Notes: a model not told the origin generated them from the sequence alone. DNA of 64,000 nucleotides from Chrysomallon squamiferum (GCA_012295275.1 CM022673.1:1247105-1311104), one strand, 5' to 3'; shown: positions 1-12,399, counted from the first letter of the stretch. Numbers and translations: made by a program.

Positions 1-885
1 AGTGTAACTGCAGATTAATAGCTATTCTTAGTTTTTCGTAATAATCAGACGTCTAGAACAACAGCATCACCTCTTTCTAGAGTAAGCGGTTCCGACACAG
101 ACGCCATTATTATTTCGTTTCTGGTGTAAATTTCTCCCAGAACAATCGGATCAACACTCCAGTATTTTCAAAAAGCAGTTCGAAAATAAAAGTTTCAAAA
201 AAAAAAAAAAAAAAAAAAAAAAAAGCAAAAACAAATGTATTTATCATAAAGATCTTAAGTGTGACGTTGAAAAAAATTAAACCAGTTTCCAAGTCAGTTT
301 ATTTCGTTCACTTTTAATATTTTGTTGAATATGTTTTGGTAGGAGTCGAATATTTTAACCGTGGTTTTTTATTTCTCAGCATTTGATGTGTGCAGTTGAA
401 GAATACGACTAGATTATATATGTATTCTATGAAATATAATAACATAAATTAAGGGAATATGATTCCTAATTTTTTTTTTACATTTACTCTTTTATTCGTA
501 AAACTGAAATTTAAGTTAAATAATATTAAATATCATATTAAGCTACATTATTAAAGAACGAATAAATTGTTATAGATGCTTATAATTAATGAAAACATAT
601 CGAAATTTATATTAAATTCCTAGTTTTATCCAAGTATTTATTGTTCACTCTTATAAACATAAATTAACAGAATGCCTACATACACTGATATCACAGTGAA
701 AGATGACAACATAATACGCGCATTTATACGTATGCTTAAACCTAACAATGATACTACGTAAATTAAACGTAAAGGAAAACAAAAATTAAATTATACAGTT
801 TTTATTATTTATTTATTGTTTACATTCATAAACATGTTTCAACAGAAGTCTAAACAATGAAATGAATGTATAAGAAATAACTAAA
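1..885. other. Region downstream of the ZP gene, no gene seen
   Basis: AT-rich sequence with a 28-nt poly-A run at 197-224. No splice-bounded coding segment was found on either strand. Confidence 0.6.
801..817 (-). terminator. Candidate polyadenylation signals of the ZP gene
   Basis: TTTATT repeats on the plus strand read as overlapping AATAAA hexamers on the minus strand, about 70 nt beyond the ZP stop codon. The region is AT-rich, so the hexamers could be chance. Confidence 0.45.
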
Positions 886-1010
886 CTATAATATCGTTAA
901 ACCATTTCGGAAATATCTTAGAACACCACGTTTGGTGTTCACAAAATGTGATTTTGTAGAACCTCTCTTCAGCTTTTTCTCTTGGAAAATATTTTCTGTA
1001 TCATCGAAAG
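886..1010 (-). CDS. ZP gene exon 9: furin-type site and C-terminus
   Basis: 125 nt including TAG at 886-888. It encodes the basic site KKLKR at residues 286-290 and a 25-residue hydrophilic tail. AATAAA signals on the minus strand lie at about 801-817, some 70 nt after the stop. Confidence 0.8.
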
Positions 1011-3300
1011 CTGCAGCAGAGAGACAAAGGATATATTAAGTTTTTTATTAACAATATTTTGAACAGTAAAACAAAAACAAAAACAACAACAAAAAATTAA
1101 AAAATAAATAAACATTTAAAGATATGATTTTTAAAAACAAACAAAAACAAAAAATAAAACAACAATAACAACAAAACAATAAATAGACAAAACAAACTAA
1201 CTACATACATATATCCATACATATACATAAATGCAAAGACATTTAAAAACACACGCGCACGCACGCACGGACACACACACACACTCGTAGTATATTATAT
1301 GAAGCTCTTCTTTCAATACCTGGATTAAACCCCGTTTCAATCGCATTACGTTTTCGTCTTTTCTTTAAAATACAAGATGTCTGCGAAAAAAAAAAAAAAA
1401 AGTTATTAATATTATTAACTTCAGTACAATCCAAAATAGCTGAGGCCAACCTCGGTTTACTTGACAAAACTAAAATACTTATCTAATTAAATATTAGCTG
1501 TAAATGAAAGAGTGAAAGATGGACAGGCAGAGAAAAAATGAGTGAGTGAGAGATAAAAAAAAAAAAAAAAAAAGCAAGAGAGATAAATAAAGTGAAGGGG
1601 AGAGAGAAAGTTACATTTAAAAAAGGAAGGAAAAATAAAATATTTCAGAATTAATAACATGTTACTTCTTTTAACAGGTCATGTTAAATCTATAATATAA
1701 TATGATATCTTGGGACACACAATTAAAGTAACTGGTTGCTATATGATATAATACGTAAATTATATGTCACAAAACATACACCATCGCAGTTCACTCCTGG
1801 TTTGCAGCCGTTCACTATACATTCGAAGAACACATCATTTGCTCCTAGTAATCTAAAAGCTGAAAAATAAGGACTGTATATTTTCTTTTGAACGGTCCGA
1901 AATCCTTTATTCTTTTCAAAAACCACACCGTCTCCACAACTGCAATAAAAAAACAACATATTTTAACAAAACCGTAGCTTAATTTTTATATGGATCAGTT
2001 TTCACTTTGATATACCACTGTGTTATTTGTAATACTTTTAAAATTATTTAAATAATATGAAAAGTATGTTATTATTAATAACAATTATTACGTTTTACAT
2101 TTTGAAGATAACAATAGATTTGATATGTAACGCAAGCTACCACAACTACATGGGCTACTTTTACTGATTAGCAACAACTGACGTTTTATATGCACCTTCC
2201 CATAAGGTGGAGAGACATTTGAAACTAATCATGGAACTAATGTCTGGAACAGACAAACAGAGGATAGATAACTGCGGTTGACAACTGAGTTACAGTTCGC
2301 TCACAAGAAGAAGGAAAAAAAAAGAGAAAAGGAAGAAGAAGAAGAAGAAGAAGAAGCGAAAAAGAAGTAAGAAAAGGGAGGGGGGAAGAGAAAAAAAAAA
2401 AAAAAAAAAAAAAAAAAAACAGTGATAAAAAAACAATTGTGTATGGAATCCAAACAAAGCAGAAAATTAAAATCTCTTCTTACCCTGCAATTAAAATAGG
2501 ATACTTTTTAAACTGGTTTGTAGCCCAGCACTGTTGTGCTTTCATAAGTTCGGTACCTGTTAAAATTGCAGAGACATTACATTATCTAAATGCATAGTAT
2601 TATATACTAAAATATATATGTTGTTTTTTTCTGTGTTGTTGTATGTGTAAAACAGAGAAGATAATATTATGTGCATATACGGTGCATGATCAAAAAGAAA
2701 TATTATATTTATGATTTTATATAATGTGTGTAGGCATATATGGTTGTGTATGTGAGTGTGTATTATGTATATGCAAATGTATGTGTGTGGGTGTGTGTTT
2801 GTGTTCATGCGTCTGTTTCCATAACATGCGTTAGTTTATTTTTTTCCTAAATTTCATGACCACAAACTAATAACAACAATAACACCACCACCAGCAGCAG
2901 CTACAACAATAACAGTAATGATGATGGTAATAAAATAGTTTTTTGTTATTATATATTTATTTATTTTGTTATTCATTTATTCGAAATGTCTTTAAATGGT
3001 TTAACAGTCAGCTACTCACCTGTAACAGTAAGGACAAGTCGAATGATGGTGCCTATTGGAATAATCCCATCCACGATCTTTCCGTGAGTATCTTCCAGCT
3101 TTATTTCGACGTGTGACGTCATACGTTGACCATATCCATAATATATCGAGTTCGGTGGCCGATTGCTAAAGAAACAAGTAAAATATTTTAATGTCAATAA
3201 AATGTAAGGAAATATATATATTAGTAATGGTGATGCTATTTTTAGTAGCAGTTTTAATACAACTATTTTATAGAAAACAAATCTAATGCAGAATAAGGGA

Positions 3301-3331
<31 letters not shown>

Positions 3332-3538
3332 CATACACATACAAAAGATACCTGGTATCTATTGAGGTTTTATGCGTTTTCGTTGATCCAAAATTGTCGT
3401 ACGTGCACACAACGACAAATTGATCCCGGACAAGGAGCACAGACGACTGGTCGTTTATCGAGTTCCAGGCGAGGTCGAGAGTAAGTGTATACGTTTTAGA
3501 GTTTCTCTTTTTCTGTTGAAACGAATACAATGAAACAA

Positions 3539-3588
<50 letters not shown>

Positions 3589-5362
3589 CCCCTCCCCCAA
3601 CCATCCCCAACCAAAAGAACCACAACCCCCCCAAAACCCAACAAAAATAAAAAAACAACAAAACAACAAAAAACCCAAATATAACGAACCAAACTGGATG
3701 ATTCAACTTTAAAACAAGAGAAGCATTAATCTATGGAAGAAAACAAAAAGCAAAGAAAAGCAAATAGTGTTTTGTTACTTCTGTTACTACCTGCATGACT
3801 ACTCGTAAAATGTTACTATCTACTACCCCTACTCCTCCTCCTCCTCCTACTACTACTACTAATGCAAGTATTATTATTTCTGCAGCTGCTGCTACCTACT
3901 TCTACAGGTACTGTCGCATTTCTTTAGCTGCTTAACTAATAAAAATTAATAAAAGAATAATAGAATAATATCATGAACCAAAACAAAAAAAAAAAAAAAA
4001 ATATGTTTTAAAAACACATTACTTTCAAGAAATATATAATACATAAACTACTAAATTAATTTTTGTCGCTGAATTAATGATTATTAATATTTGCTTAAAA
4101 ATAGTTCTTCACATTTTAATATCTTGTACATTCAGGCGTTTGTTTGTGTGTGTGCATCTTTTACTTGTATAATGATGATAACTGAGAAGAAACCATCTTC
4201 TCGATTAGTGGCAAGGCATACTTTTACATGCGCTTTCTAACAGAAAGAAAAGCATAACCTTTGATAACCAGTGGTGGGGCAGTGGTTAGAACGGAAATAA
4301 ATGATTTTTATTCAGATGAATCACATTAAGACCGAAACTAGTTACCTTAAAAATACAGTTTGAACCGTCTTGCTCCGTAAAGCCCACGTCAGTAACGTAC
4401 TGCACGTCGTCTGATGTAGTCATTTTCACCACGTAGTCATTTTTACAGTGGACTTTGATAGTCACAGGCAGGTCCGCTCTAACGACCACTTGAGTCACAT
4501 TGTTCGGTGACGGGTTACATTTACAAGTCACTGTAGTCCAGAAAATATTAATTAAATAATATTTAGACTGATCCATCGTCCAGGGTTAACTGTATTATAA
4601 CCATTTCGAACAAAGAACAAATTAAAAAAAAAAAATATATATCGGCTTTTCCTATCAACCAAATTCCACCTAAGATGATTTAATGATCAAAAATTTTATT
4701 TCAATTTTCTTAGAAAGTAACTAAGAAAGTAATTTTAAGACAAATTGAAAATAAGTATTGTAAATACAGCTAAAATGTAATTTTCTTCACTTCAGTGATA
4801 AACTGTTTTACGTGTAACTTACTCACACACACACGAGCACTCACAGAAACATTCACCAAGATACAGGGTTAAAGGTAATAAATAAACACACAAACGAATA
4901 AATGAAGAGGTAAACAAATAAATTATCTGTGAAGGAATACAATCTTTTTCAATAACGAAAACCTACCTTGATACAGTCTGTTAGGTTTTCTAACAATCAT
5001 AGATGTCTGTAAACAAAAATAATCTTTTTGTCCATCACTTACACCAGGTTTATATTTATTAAGTAATTCACAGGCAGGAAAAGGATGTTATCAAGTGAAT
5101 GAACTATTAATATTTAATATTCTTTACACAAATAACAGAAGTATGGATAGACATAAGCGAAAAACAGCCCTTCTACCCCTTACACACATGCCTATTTTAC
5201 AAAATTCATCAATTTGCTGTGCTTCTGTAACAATATTTGCAATCAGAACAACACAGTAACTTTTACAGACATCCTTTCCTAGCGTATTATGAATTACGTT
5301 AATTTAACAACAAGAACAGAAATATAATGATGATGATGATGATGATGATGACGACGATCATG

Positions 5363-5397
<35 letters not shown>

Positions 5398-5925
5398 GTT
5401 AATAATAATTATATTTTTATTATAAAATAATACTTACAATAGGCTTTATGCAAATTAGCAAAAATATTTGTATCTGAAAGAACAGTATAAATAAGAAAAT
5501 AAAAAACCAAAGAAAGAAATAACCTTGTAAAATTCTCTGAAAACATTGTATAGTTTCAAGTTTTTGAAAAAAACTGTAAATTAGTAAACGAATAAAATAA
5601 ATTTGACAAGACAATAAAAGCGCCAAGGGACACAACTCTTGCTTGACCTATTTTGGAGGTTTTTAAAATTTATATCTTCTGATGTTTTACTCTTAAACCA
5701 CTTTGCTAACAATTGTTGTTACATTAACTTTTCCAAGGATAGAAGCCATACACGTTAAATAAACCGATAATGTGACAATGATTGGAAATGAAATATATGC
5801 AGTAAATTTCGTCAGTATCGAATGTCCTTTTCTAAGCAGTTTCTCTGTAATAATATGTAATAGTGTGCATTTCGAATATACCTTTAATATGTATATCTAT
5901 ATCTGTATGTATGTATGTATGTATG

Positions 5926-5987
<62 letters not shown>

Positions 5988-6410
5988 CGTGTATATATAG
6001 ATATAGAAATATGCATGTGTGTGTAATATCTGTCTTCCTATCTACACTGAAAGATCACAACAGTTGTAGAAGAAACCGGCTACACGTTATAATTAGATAT
6101 TTCATAAACACTATCAGTTAAACAGCATAGCACGTGAGCTTTGACTCAGGGAACGATAAAAATAGCTTATGATGGGGTTCGATCCTAAACCGACTGTCTA
6201 GCGAGCGATCACTTTAACATTCAGCTTCCAGTGCCTGTCCCTCACATGAGAAATACCAAACAAACTTTATTGCAAATTCTAGTGAAATCTAAATCGCTAA
6301 GACTATTTTTATCCATTGGTGAGCCTTTAAAAGAACGATTAATGATTACAAAATAAATTTAAAATGCTAGCTAAGAAATTACTTACTACCAAACATGTTG
6401 CAATTTCCAT
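886..6410 (-). CDS. Secreted zona pellucida (ZP) domain protein, complete nine-exon gene
   Basis: Exons (minus strand, in order): 6410-6387, 5473-5438, 5006-4967, 4530-4346, 3512-3352, 3165-3020, 2556-2484, 1939-1782, 1010-886. They sum to 948 nt, giving 315 residues and a TAG stop; all junctions are GT-AG. Residues 1-20 form a signal peptide with a hydrophobic core (IQIFLLICI). Residues 36-131 look like ZP-N with cysteines 36, 38, 62, 92 and 131; residues about 150-273 look like ZP-C with cysteines 207, 223, 262, 267 and 273, including the typical C-W-A...Y-P-I-L-I-A-G-C stretch around 207-223. A basic KLKR site at 287-290 fits the furin-type cleavage site that follows ZP-C in this family. 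ZP proteins polymerise into extracellular coats (egg envelope, cuticle or apical matrix). Unlike most members it has no C-terminal transmembrane segment. One N-glycosylation sequon is seen (N44). Which matrix it belongs to cannot be told from sequence. Confidence 0.9.
1782..1939 (-). CDS. ZP gene exon 8: ZP-C with four cysteines
   Basis: 158 nt, residues 222-274, holding cysteines 223, 262, 267 and 273. The donor is taken as GATG/GTGTAT because this keeps exon 9 open to a furin-type site; a donor 3 nt further on (GTATGT) would leave the next exon in a frame with an early stop (14 codons). Confidence 0.86.
2331..2420. repeat. Purine-rich tract: (GAA)n then poly-A
   Basis: Lies in intron 7 of the ZP gene. 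Read in the gene's direction it is a long pyrimidine tract. Confidence 0.85.
2484..2556 (-). CDS. ZP gene exon 7: ZP-C core with first cysteine
   Basis: 73 nt, residues 198-222. It encodes TELMKAQQCWATNQFKKYPI then LIA and closes on a split Gly codon followed by Cys 223. The C...Y-P-I-L-I-x-G-C pattern is the most recognisable ZP signature in this protein. The exon sits in a short open stretch, but its splice sites (TTAACAG; GTAAGA) and phases fit. Confidence 0.87.
3020..3165 (-). CDS. ZP gene exon 6: start of ZP-C
   Basis: 146 nt, residues 149-198, cysteine-free, with hydrophobic strands ending in the IIRLVLTVTG stretch. In ZP-C the G-rich 'P-I-G-T' turn before this strand is common, and it is present here. 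Confidence 0.88.
3297..3331. repeat. (AT)n microsatellite in ZP intron 5
   Basis: Pure AT dinucleotides, about 15 units, next to the exon 5 donor. Confidence 0.9.
3352..3512 (-). CDS. ZP gene exon 5: end of ZP-N and interdomain linker
   Basis: 161 nt, residues 96-149. It carries the last ZP-N cysteine (131) in the strand FVVVCTYDN, then a Ser/Thr-rich linker. Acceptor TTCAACAG follows an A/T-rich repeat tract just upstream in the intron. Confidence 0.88.
3537..3585. repeat. Poly-A plus (AT)n in ZP intron 4
   Basis: About 20 A followed by about 14 AT units, only 25 nt upstream of the exon 5 acceptor when read on the minus strand. Confidence 0.9.
4346..4530 (-). CDS. ZP gene exon 4: first part of ZP-N
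   Basis: 185 nt, residues 34-95, with four cysteines (36, 38, 62, 92), the first spaced C-K-C, and alternating hydrophobic strands as expected of the ZP-N immunoglobulin-like fold. Acceptor is CTACAG; donor AAG/GTAACT in phase 0. Confidence 0.9.
4967..5006 (-). CDS. ZP gene exon 3: linker before ZP-N
   Basis: A 40-nt exon between a TTTACAG acceptor and a GTAGGT donor, phase 0 in and phase 1 out. It encodes TSMIVRKPNRLYQ, a short basic linker. The phase fits exon 4 exactly. Confidence 0.75.
5325..5396. repeat. (GAT)n / (AAT)n microsatellite
   Basis: Trinucleotide array in ZP intron 2, changing from GAT through GAC to AAT units. Confidence 0.9.
5438..5473 (-). CDS. ZP gene exon 2: signal-peptide core
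   Basis: A 36-nt exon in phase 0 on both sides, between a TTTCAG acceptor and a GTAAGT donor. It encodes IQIFLLICIKPI, the hydrophobic part of the signal peptide (residues 9-20). Confidence 0.65.
5903..5974. repeat. (GTAT)n and (TA)n microsatellite
   Basis: Compound array in ZP intron 1, followed by GT repeats to about 6020. Confidence 0.9.
6387..6410 (-). CDS. ZP gene exon 1: start and first half of signal peptide
   Basis: Eight codons from ATG (MEIATCLV) end at a perfect GTAAGT donor in phase 0. Joined to the next phase-0 exon they make a credible signal peptide. This is the weakest exon of the model because it is only 24 coding nt and the 5' untranslated part is not defined. Confidence 0.6.
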
Positions 6411-6475
6411 TTTACGAACGCCCAAGAGCGAATTGCATGTAAAAACACGTGCACTTCAAGACACGCGCTGGACGA

Positions 6476-6498
6476 ATTTTTTTTTTTTTTTTTTTTTT
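6476..6498. repeat. Poly-T run
   Basis: About 22 T, upstream (minus-strand sense) of the ZP start codon. Confidence 0.9.
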
Positions 6499-6959
6499 GT
6501 AATATTTTTTGTTATGAAATCTACATATTGGCACACACGTAGACATATTTTGGTCTTAGCATAATTGTTAACAATCAACAGGGCATAAGTGAAGATGGGT
6601 TAACGTGGATTTTGACACTAAAAAAGATTATAATGGTAACCGTGGTTACAGGAGGATAAATTTAAACCATATTTCTTTTATAATTGTAGTAACTCTTAAG
6701 ATCGCACCCAAAACATTTAATACAAATTTTTCCCAGTATTCCGGTGTTATTTCGAATTAAGAAGTATGCTAGAGTTCAGTGGCTTAAAATAAATTACAAC
6801 AGACTGCGATTATTTTTCAAGACTCGGTTCAAAGACTGCTGAGAAGGTTCGTTCGGATAAAAGTTCTTCCTTCTTTGCAAGAAATAACTTCACAAAATAT
6901 GGGTTTTAATTATAAATATAATACATGTAATTATTTCATTTTTGTGTCATGTGTGTGTT

Positions 6960-7031
6960 CTGTTTTTTTTTTTTTTTTTTTTAAGTTTTTTTCTTCTACA
7001 TTATTTCTGATTTTAATATTTATCTTTTTTT

Positions 7032-7068
<37 letters not shown>

Positions 7069-7119
7069 TATTAATAAAAGTAACAAATAAATAGATAATT
7101 ATAAAAATAAATAGTAATA

Positions 7120-7150
<31 letters not shown>

Positions 7151-7305
7151 TTTTAGTACATTATTTTTGATTTTAATATTATTTTTAATAATAATAATAA
7201 TAATAATAATCATAATCATAATAATAAGGTTAATAAATTATTAATAAAAGTAATACAAAAATAGATAATTATAAAAATAAATAGTAATAATATATATATT
7301 GTTTA
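6960..7305. repeat. Tandem duplication of an about 170-bp AT-rich unit
   Basis: Copy 1 (about 6965-7127) and copy 2 (about 7130-7300) share the order poly-T, a 'tacattatttNTGATTTTAATATT' type segment, (AAT)n, then a segment containing ATAGATAATTATAAAAATAA and ending in (AT)n. Microsatellite lengths differ between copies. Confidence 0.75.
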
Positions 7306-7836
7306 AAATAGTGAAAAAAAAAAAAAAAAAAAAAATGCACAGGTGCCAGTCGTACGACGGAGCTGAAATTAGATGACCGGAAGTCCCGCTGAACTGGCAT
7401 GAAACTGTCCTCTTTGATTCACGCCTTCCGCAGCCCACAGCTAAATTATATCGGTATAAAGACGCCGTAGGCAAGAAACAAATTATACTGGTGTAAAACT
7501 GAAACCAAGGTCAATAATGTAACGATATCACTTTGTACCTTTCTATACAAAACAGAACACTCCCTTAATTTCGTTAACAAAGAAAGGCTTTTTTGGCTGT
7601 TTTATAACAAAATATTTAAAGAAATGTTGTTATACCAGACTTTGTGAATAAACGAGAAATGTCTGTGAGGAAAACTCCACTAAGCAACTAATTTTAAATA
7701 GTTTATCGATTAATAATTTAGACTTTTGCTGATTCATGTGTCAAATCATATGCATCATTAAAAAAAAAAATCACTTATTTATTTATTTATTTATTTATAT
7801 TTGCTGTTAATAGTAATTATACTAATAAATAAACAG

Positions 7837-7841
<5 letters not shown>

Positions 7842-7893
<52 letters not shown>
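7842..7893. repeat. (AAT)n microsatellite
   Basis: About 17 pure trinucleotide units. Confidence 0.9.
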
Positions 7894-7894
<1 letters not shown>

Positions 7895-8439
7895 TCTGTG
7901 CTTCAGTCTTTGAATACAATTGAAAAAGAAAATAAGTTAGAGTGATCTCCCTTAACAAAGAACAGCAATTTAAAACGTCTATACTTTGTTTTACACACAC
8001 AGTTAAGATAGCTGGTCACACAGTTTCTGTTTGTTGTTGGTAATCATTATTTAATTGTGTGTTAATAACCCACCGTTTAGTTTTTTCTTTTTTCTTATTT
8101 ATATATTTTTTTATTACATCAATTTACTATGATTTGTGGATATTTAAAGATCAATTAAACTCTTACGATAAGCTATTTCTGTTCTTTCTTTCGTTGTTTT
8201 GTTTTCTCTGTGTTTCATTGTTTGGTATAAATATTCCTCTTTATTTTGTTTTTATTTGCTGATGCCTCAAGGAAAACGAAATAATGTCAGTTTGTAGTAA
8301 ACAGCCAAATAAAATATCTTGATAGCTCTGTGTTTGTATGTCAGATCGTTCGCATGAAGCCCTATCTCAGTACGCTAAGTCACTTTTCTTCTCTTCTTTA
8401 ATTTTTCTTTCGACTGGATACAGCAAATTAGTCAACTGT

Positions 8440-8549
<110 letters not shown>

Positions 8550-10231
8550 CTCGCTTTGCTCCTCTTTTTTCTTGTCATATGGGGATAAATTTGTTAAAAA
8601 AGGAGAAAAACAAGCAAACGAATAAATGAATGAATTAATGAATAGAGAGATAGATAGATAGACAGAAGAATAAACAAATAAAAAAATAATAAATAAAATT
8701 AAGTTAAATAGAATAAATGAGTAACTAACCAGGAACACATTTTTTGGTGAAAGATAATGACATTTATTTCTTATGACATAACATAATGACAAATAAACAA
8801 GTTTATAAAATTTGTTTCAAGCATAATAAATAAAAAAATAATAATAATAATAAAAAAAATAAAAAAAAATAAAACAAACAAACGAATAAGGAAAGAAATA
8901 AAAATAAAATAAAATAAAATAAAATAAAATTGATATAATCAGTATAATAAATCATAATAACATATAAACAAAGACGAACAAACAAGTAAATATATTATTA
9001 TCGTTACAAAAATTGGATTCACTCACTCAGCATTAAGACATGTGATACTTTCTGTTAGTTTAAAAAATGCCAGTCAGTTTTTTTGCATAATTCATACGTG
9101 AAATAAATTAAGGAGTGTTCCAACTTTCATACATCACTGGCGACGTCGTAAACGCTTGTTACGTCGGATCTGATTGGTTTATTAGTTAATTGGCAGGGAT
9201 TACAGCCCCAGGAACAGAAAAATTTAAAAAAGAAGAAGAAAAAAGGTGATGACACAGTAATCTGGCAGTTTAATGAGGGATGGAGGTGTGACTCAAAAGA
9301 TGTTTTAAAATAATGTTGTTATTTTTCTCAAGTTTTAATAAACTGTATGATTAAAACTGCGACTGTTTTAAGTGGGGTTTTTTTTTAAAGAATAAATCTA
9401 AGATCATCAGTGATTATTTTTAGTTTTATTTTCTGTTAAAAGTACATAAATGTTTATTTTTATTTTATTTTATTTTATTTTTGTTATTTATTTTTAAAAT
9501 AAAGAATAACAAAACAAAATATTGCAGCATTATGATGGCGAAGAGAAACACAAAAAACAACAACAGCAATATCAACAAAACTAAATAATAATAAAAATAG
9601 TAATATTAATAATAATATTTAAAATAATTATAACAATAATAATAATACATACAACAACAACAAATATAAAGGAAAAACAGTAATAATAAAAGAAAAAGAA
9701 TCTTGTTCCTCCATTTTGATTCTAGATGTAAACTGATCACTCAGACAGATACACACACGCCAATTTTTAACTGATAAGTCTTTTATTTGAACACATTTCA
9801 CACCAAACTAATTAGAATATTAGAAGAAAATTTTAAATTTCACATTTGTTAATTTTTCTAATGCTAAAAGTGTATGTTAGATATTATCTCAGTGATATGT
9901 CCCCATTTTCAGTGATATGTCCCCATTCCTATCCCCCCCCAGCATTAACCCAGAACACTATAGATGACGTCAGTATAGATATTAAAAGTGCGTGGCTACT
10001 GTATATCTTATAAATGCCAGTTTTCATTTGACTGTGTGCCTTCTAGCGTTTAATTATATATTTATATATATTTTTTACATAAATGTATGATAATGAGTAT
10101 CTTCATATTTAATTTCTTACGTAAAATATTTATTTAAATAATAATAATATTTATATTTAAATTTTTTTTTAATTATTATTTTGCTACAAGTTTCTTAATT
10201 AATTTCTTGATTAGCATTCATGCATAAAACC

Positions 10232-10519
10232 TACAAACATACATACATACATACATTCATACATACATACATACATACATACATACACACACACACATAC
10301 ATACATACAAACATACACACATACATACATACATACACACATACATACATACAAACATACATACATACGTACATACATTCATACATACATACATACATAC
10401 ATACATACACACACATACATACATACAAACATACACACATACATACATACATACATACACACATAGACACATACATACAAACATACATACATACATACGT
10501 ACATACATACACACAAATA
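10232..10519. repeat. (ACAT)n microsatellite, nearly 300 bp
   Basis: ACAT units with scattered CACA, AAAC and TTCAT variants. Reading frames through it code only Tyr-Ile-His-Thr repeats and are not genes. Confidence 0.95.
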
Positions 10520-11084
10520 CATATATCTACACACACATACGCACGCCTGCACACAGGAAAGGACAAATATTTATCCATATTTTTACAAAATTAAACTTAT
10601 TTCAACCACAGACAATGGCATATTGCACTTTGTATTTACCCGAATCGTGCAGACAGTTGGAGTTAATTTAATGGATGCATCAAGTTGATGATAATTTGTT
10701 TTAAATGAGAGCCCCTCGAGTCCAGACATCTTCCCGAAGATTACCTAAGACAGTCATATAACCCACGCTTTTGTTTTCAGAGTCGCATCATTATAACTCA
10801 AAACAAAGAACAATCAGGTGTCGCAGAAAAGGTGACGATCTTTACCCGCCAGGTAGATTTAAGTTTATTTTTAAAAAAAGGGGGGAGAAATCCAGGTAAA
10901 TGGCGTTTTCTTTATTTTACCTACTTTACTTATTCTCTTGATTAATGATCAATCAAACCTTTCAAATTGATCGAAGGGTCCGCTTGAATACCTACGCAAC
11001 ATTCACCACCCTGGGGCGGTTCGATAGGATTACCGTGAGCTAGCACATAAATAGGACAGGAAAACCAACTGCTATCATTCCGAC

Positions 11085-11219
11085 ATCCTTAGAAAGCTTG
11101 TGGTGGTAATGTACGGGTTTGTTCTCGTCTCTGAATACTGTTCAGCAATAACGCAGTGCTTAGGAAAGAACCGTAACTTTTCGAAACGTTTTTGAAATTT
11201 TTCTGTTTCGTGGATTAAG
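11085..11219 (+). other. Candidate 5' untranslated exon or regulatory patch
   Basis: GC-richer than its surroundings and ends in AAG/GTGAGT, a strong donor-like site at 11219/11220. No coding frame is seen and no acceptor partner can be assigned. Confidence 0.2.
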
Positions 11220-12121
11220 GTGAGTGAGTTTCGTGCACGCTTGTTCAAGTAAGTTTATTCATAAACTATTAATCATATTAACAGAGCAAACAGATAAATG
11301 TAATTGGTTACGTTGGGTAAAATAAATTACTGAATAAAGAAATAAGTAATTAAACAGGGTAAATTATACGTTGCTAAGTTAGCTAAAATAAAATAATATA
11401 ATATAAAATAATATAAACAAATAAATAAATGAGTTTATTTAGAAAGGCTTTAAAAAAATTAATTCAGTAAATGATAAAGTGAATGAAGGAATATAACATT
11501 AAATAAATGATTGGCTGTTATTATATTCTCACATTTTGTAGAACAGTTTTATAAAACGTTTTTATTTTATACACGTAAATATTTGATTTATTGCTATTGG
11601 TAAATCAATCGGGAGCAAAAAAAAAAAAATAATAATAATAATAAAATAAAAATATGTATATATATATATATGTATATTATTTGTATTAAATTATGGGAAT
11701 ATTACTGAATATTACTTTTTTAACACAGATAACTATTCTGTTAAGACCAAAGTTCTATAAAAAATTAAACAAATACTATCTACGTGTTTTTACGCATTTC
11801 AGATGACACAATAATTATATCAATTTCAAAATGAAACATTTTTTCATTAAAGTAACATCTTCAATTTAAATCTAACATAAAATGTAAAAATCGGTTAATC
11901 GGATATCGTAAAAAAAAAAAAAAAAAAAAAAGAAAGATAATAAGAGAGAGAGAGAAAGAAAGAGAAGAGAAACTGAAAGTAAAAGAGAAAAAGGGAGAGA
12001 GAAGATAAAAATATATTCTAAATATAAAAAGGTTTGAATATAAGTCTACTGTAAAAAATGTGTTATTTTATTACTGTATGTATGTATGTATGTATGTAAT
12101 AGAATAGTCCGATTTTATTTT

Positions 12122-12122
<1 letters not shown>

Positions 12123-12202
<80 letters not shown>
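12123..12202. repeat. (AAT)12(ATT)14 near-perfect palindrome
   Basis: AAT units run to 12160 and switch at once to ATT units, so about 36 nt on each side are exact reverse complements with no spacer. Confidence 0.95.
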
Positions 12203-12339
12203 TAGAATTAGACTGTGTAATTGTATTTTTGTATATTGGTAAAAACTCATTAGCTAGCTATACTGAAAAGATAAATTTTTCTGTTTTTTAATACTAATAT
12301 TTATTGACATGAATTAAACCGAAAACATGAAAATAATGA

Positions 12340-12340
<1 letters not shown>

Positions 12341-12399
<59 letters not shown>

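Noticed and set aside
5420-5635. Minus-strand frame with a signal-like start (CPLALLLSC) upstream of ZP exon 2
   Set aside because: It begins with TTG, not ATG, and runs through intron; the 6387-6410 exon with a GTAAGT donor gives a better start.
10220-10594. Long open frames on both strands across the ACAT array
   Set aside because: They encode only repeated Tyr-Ile-His-Thr or Met-Tyr-Val-Cys from a 4-bp microsatellite; open by periodicity, not coding.
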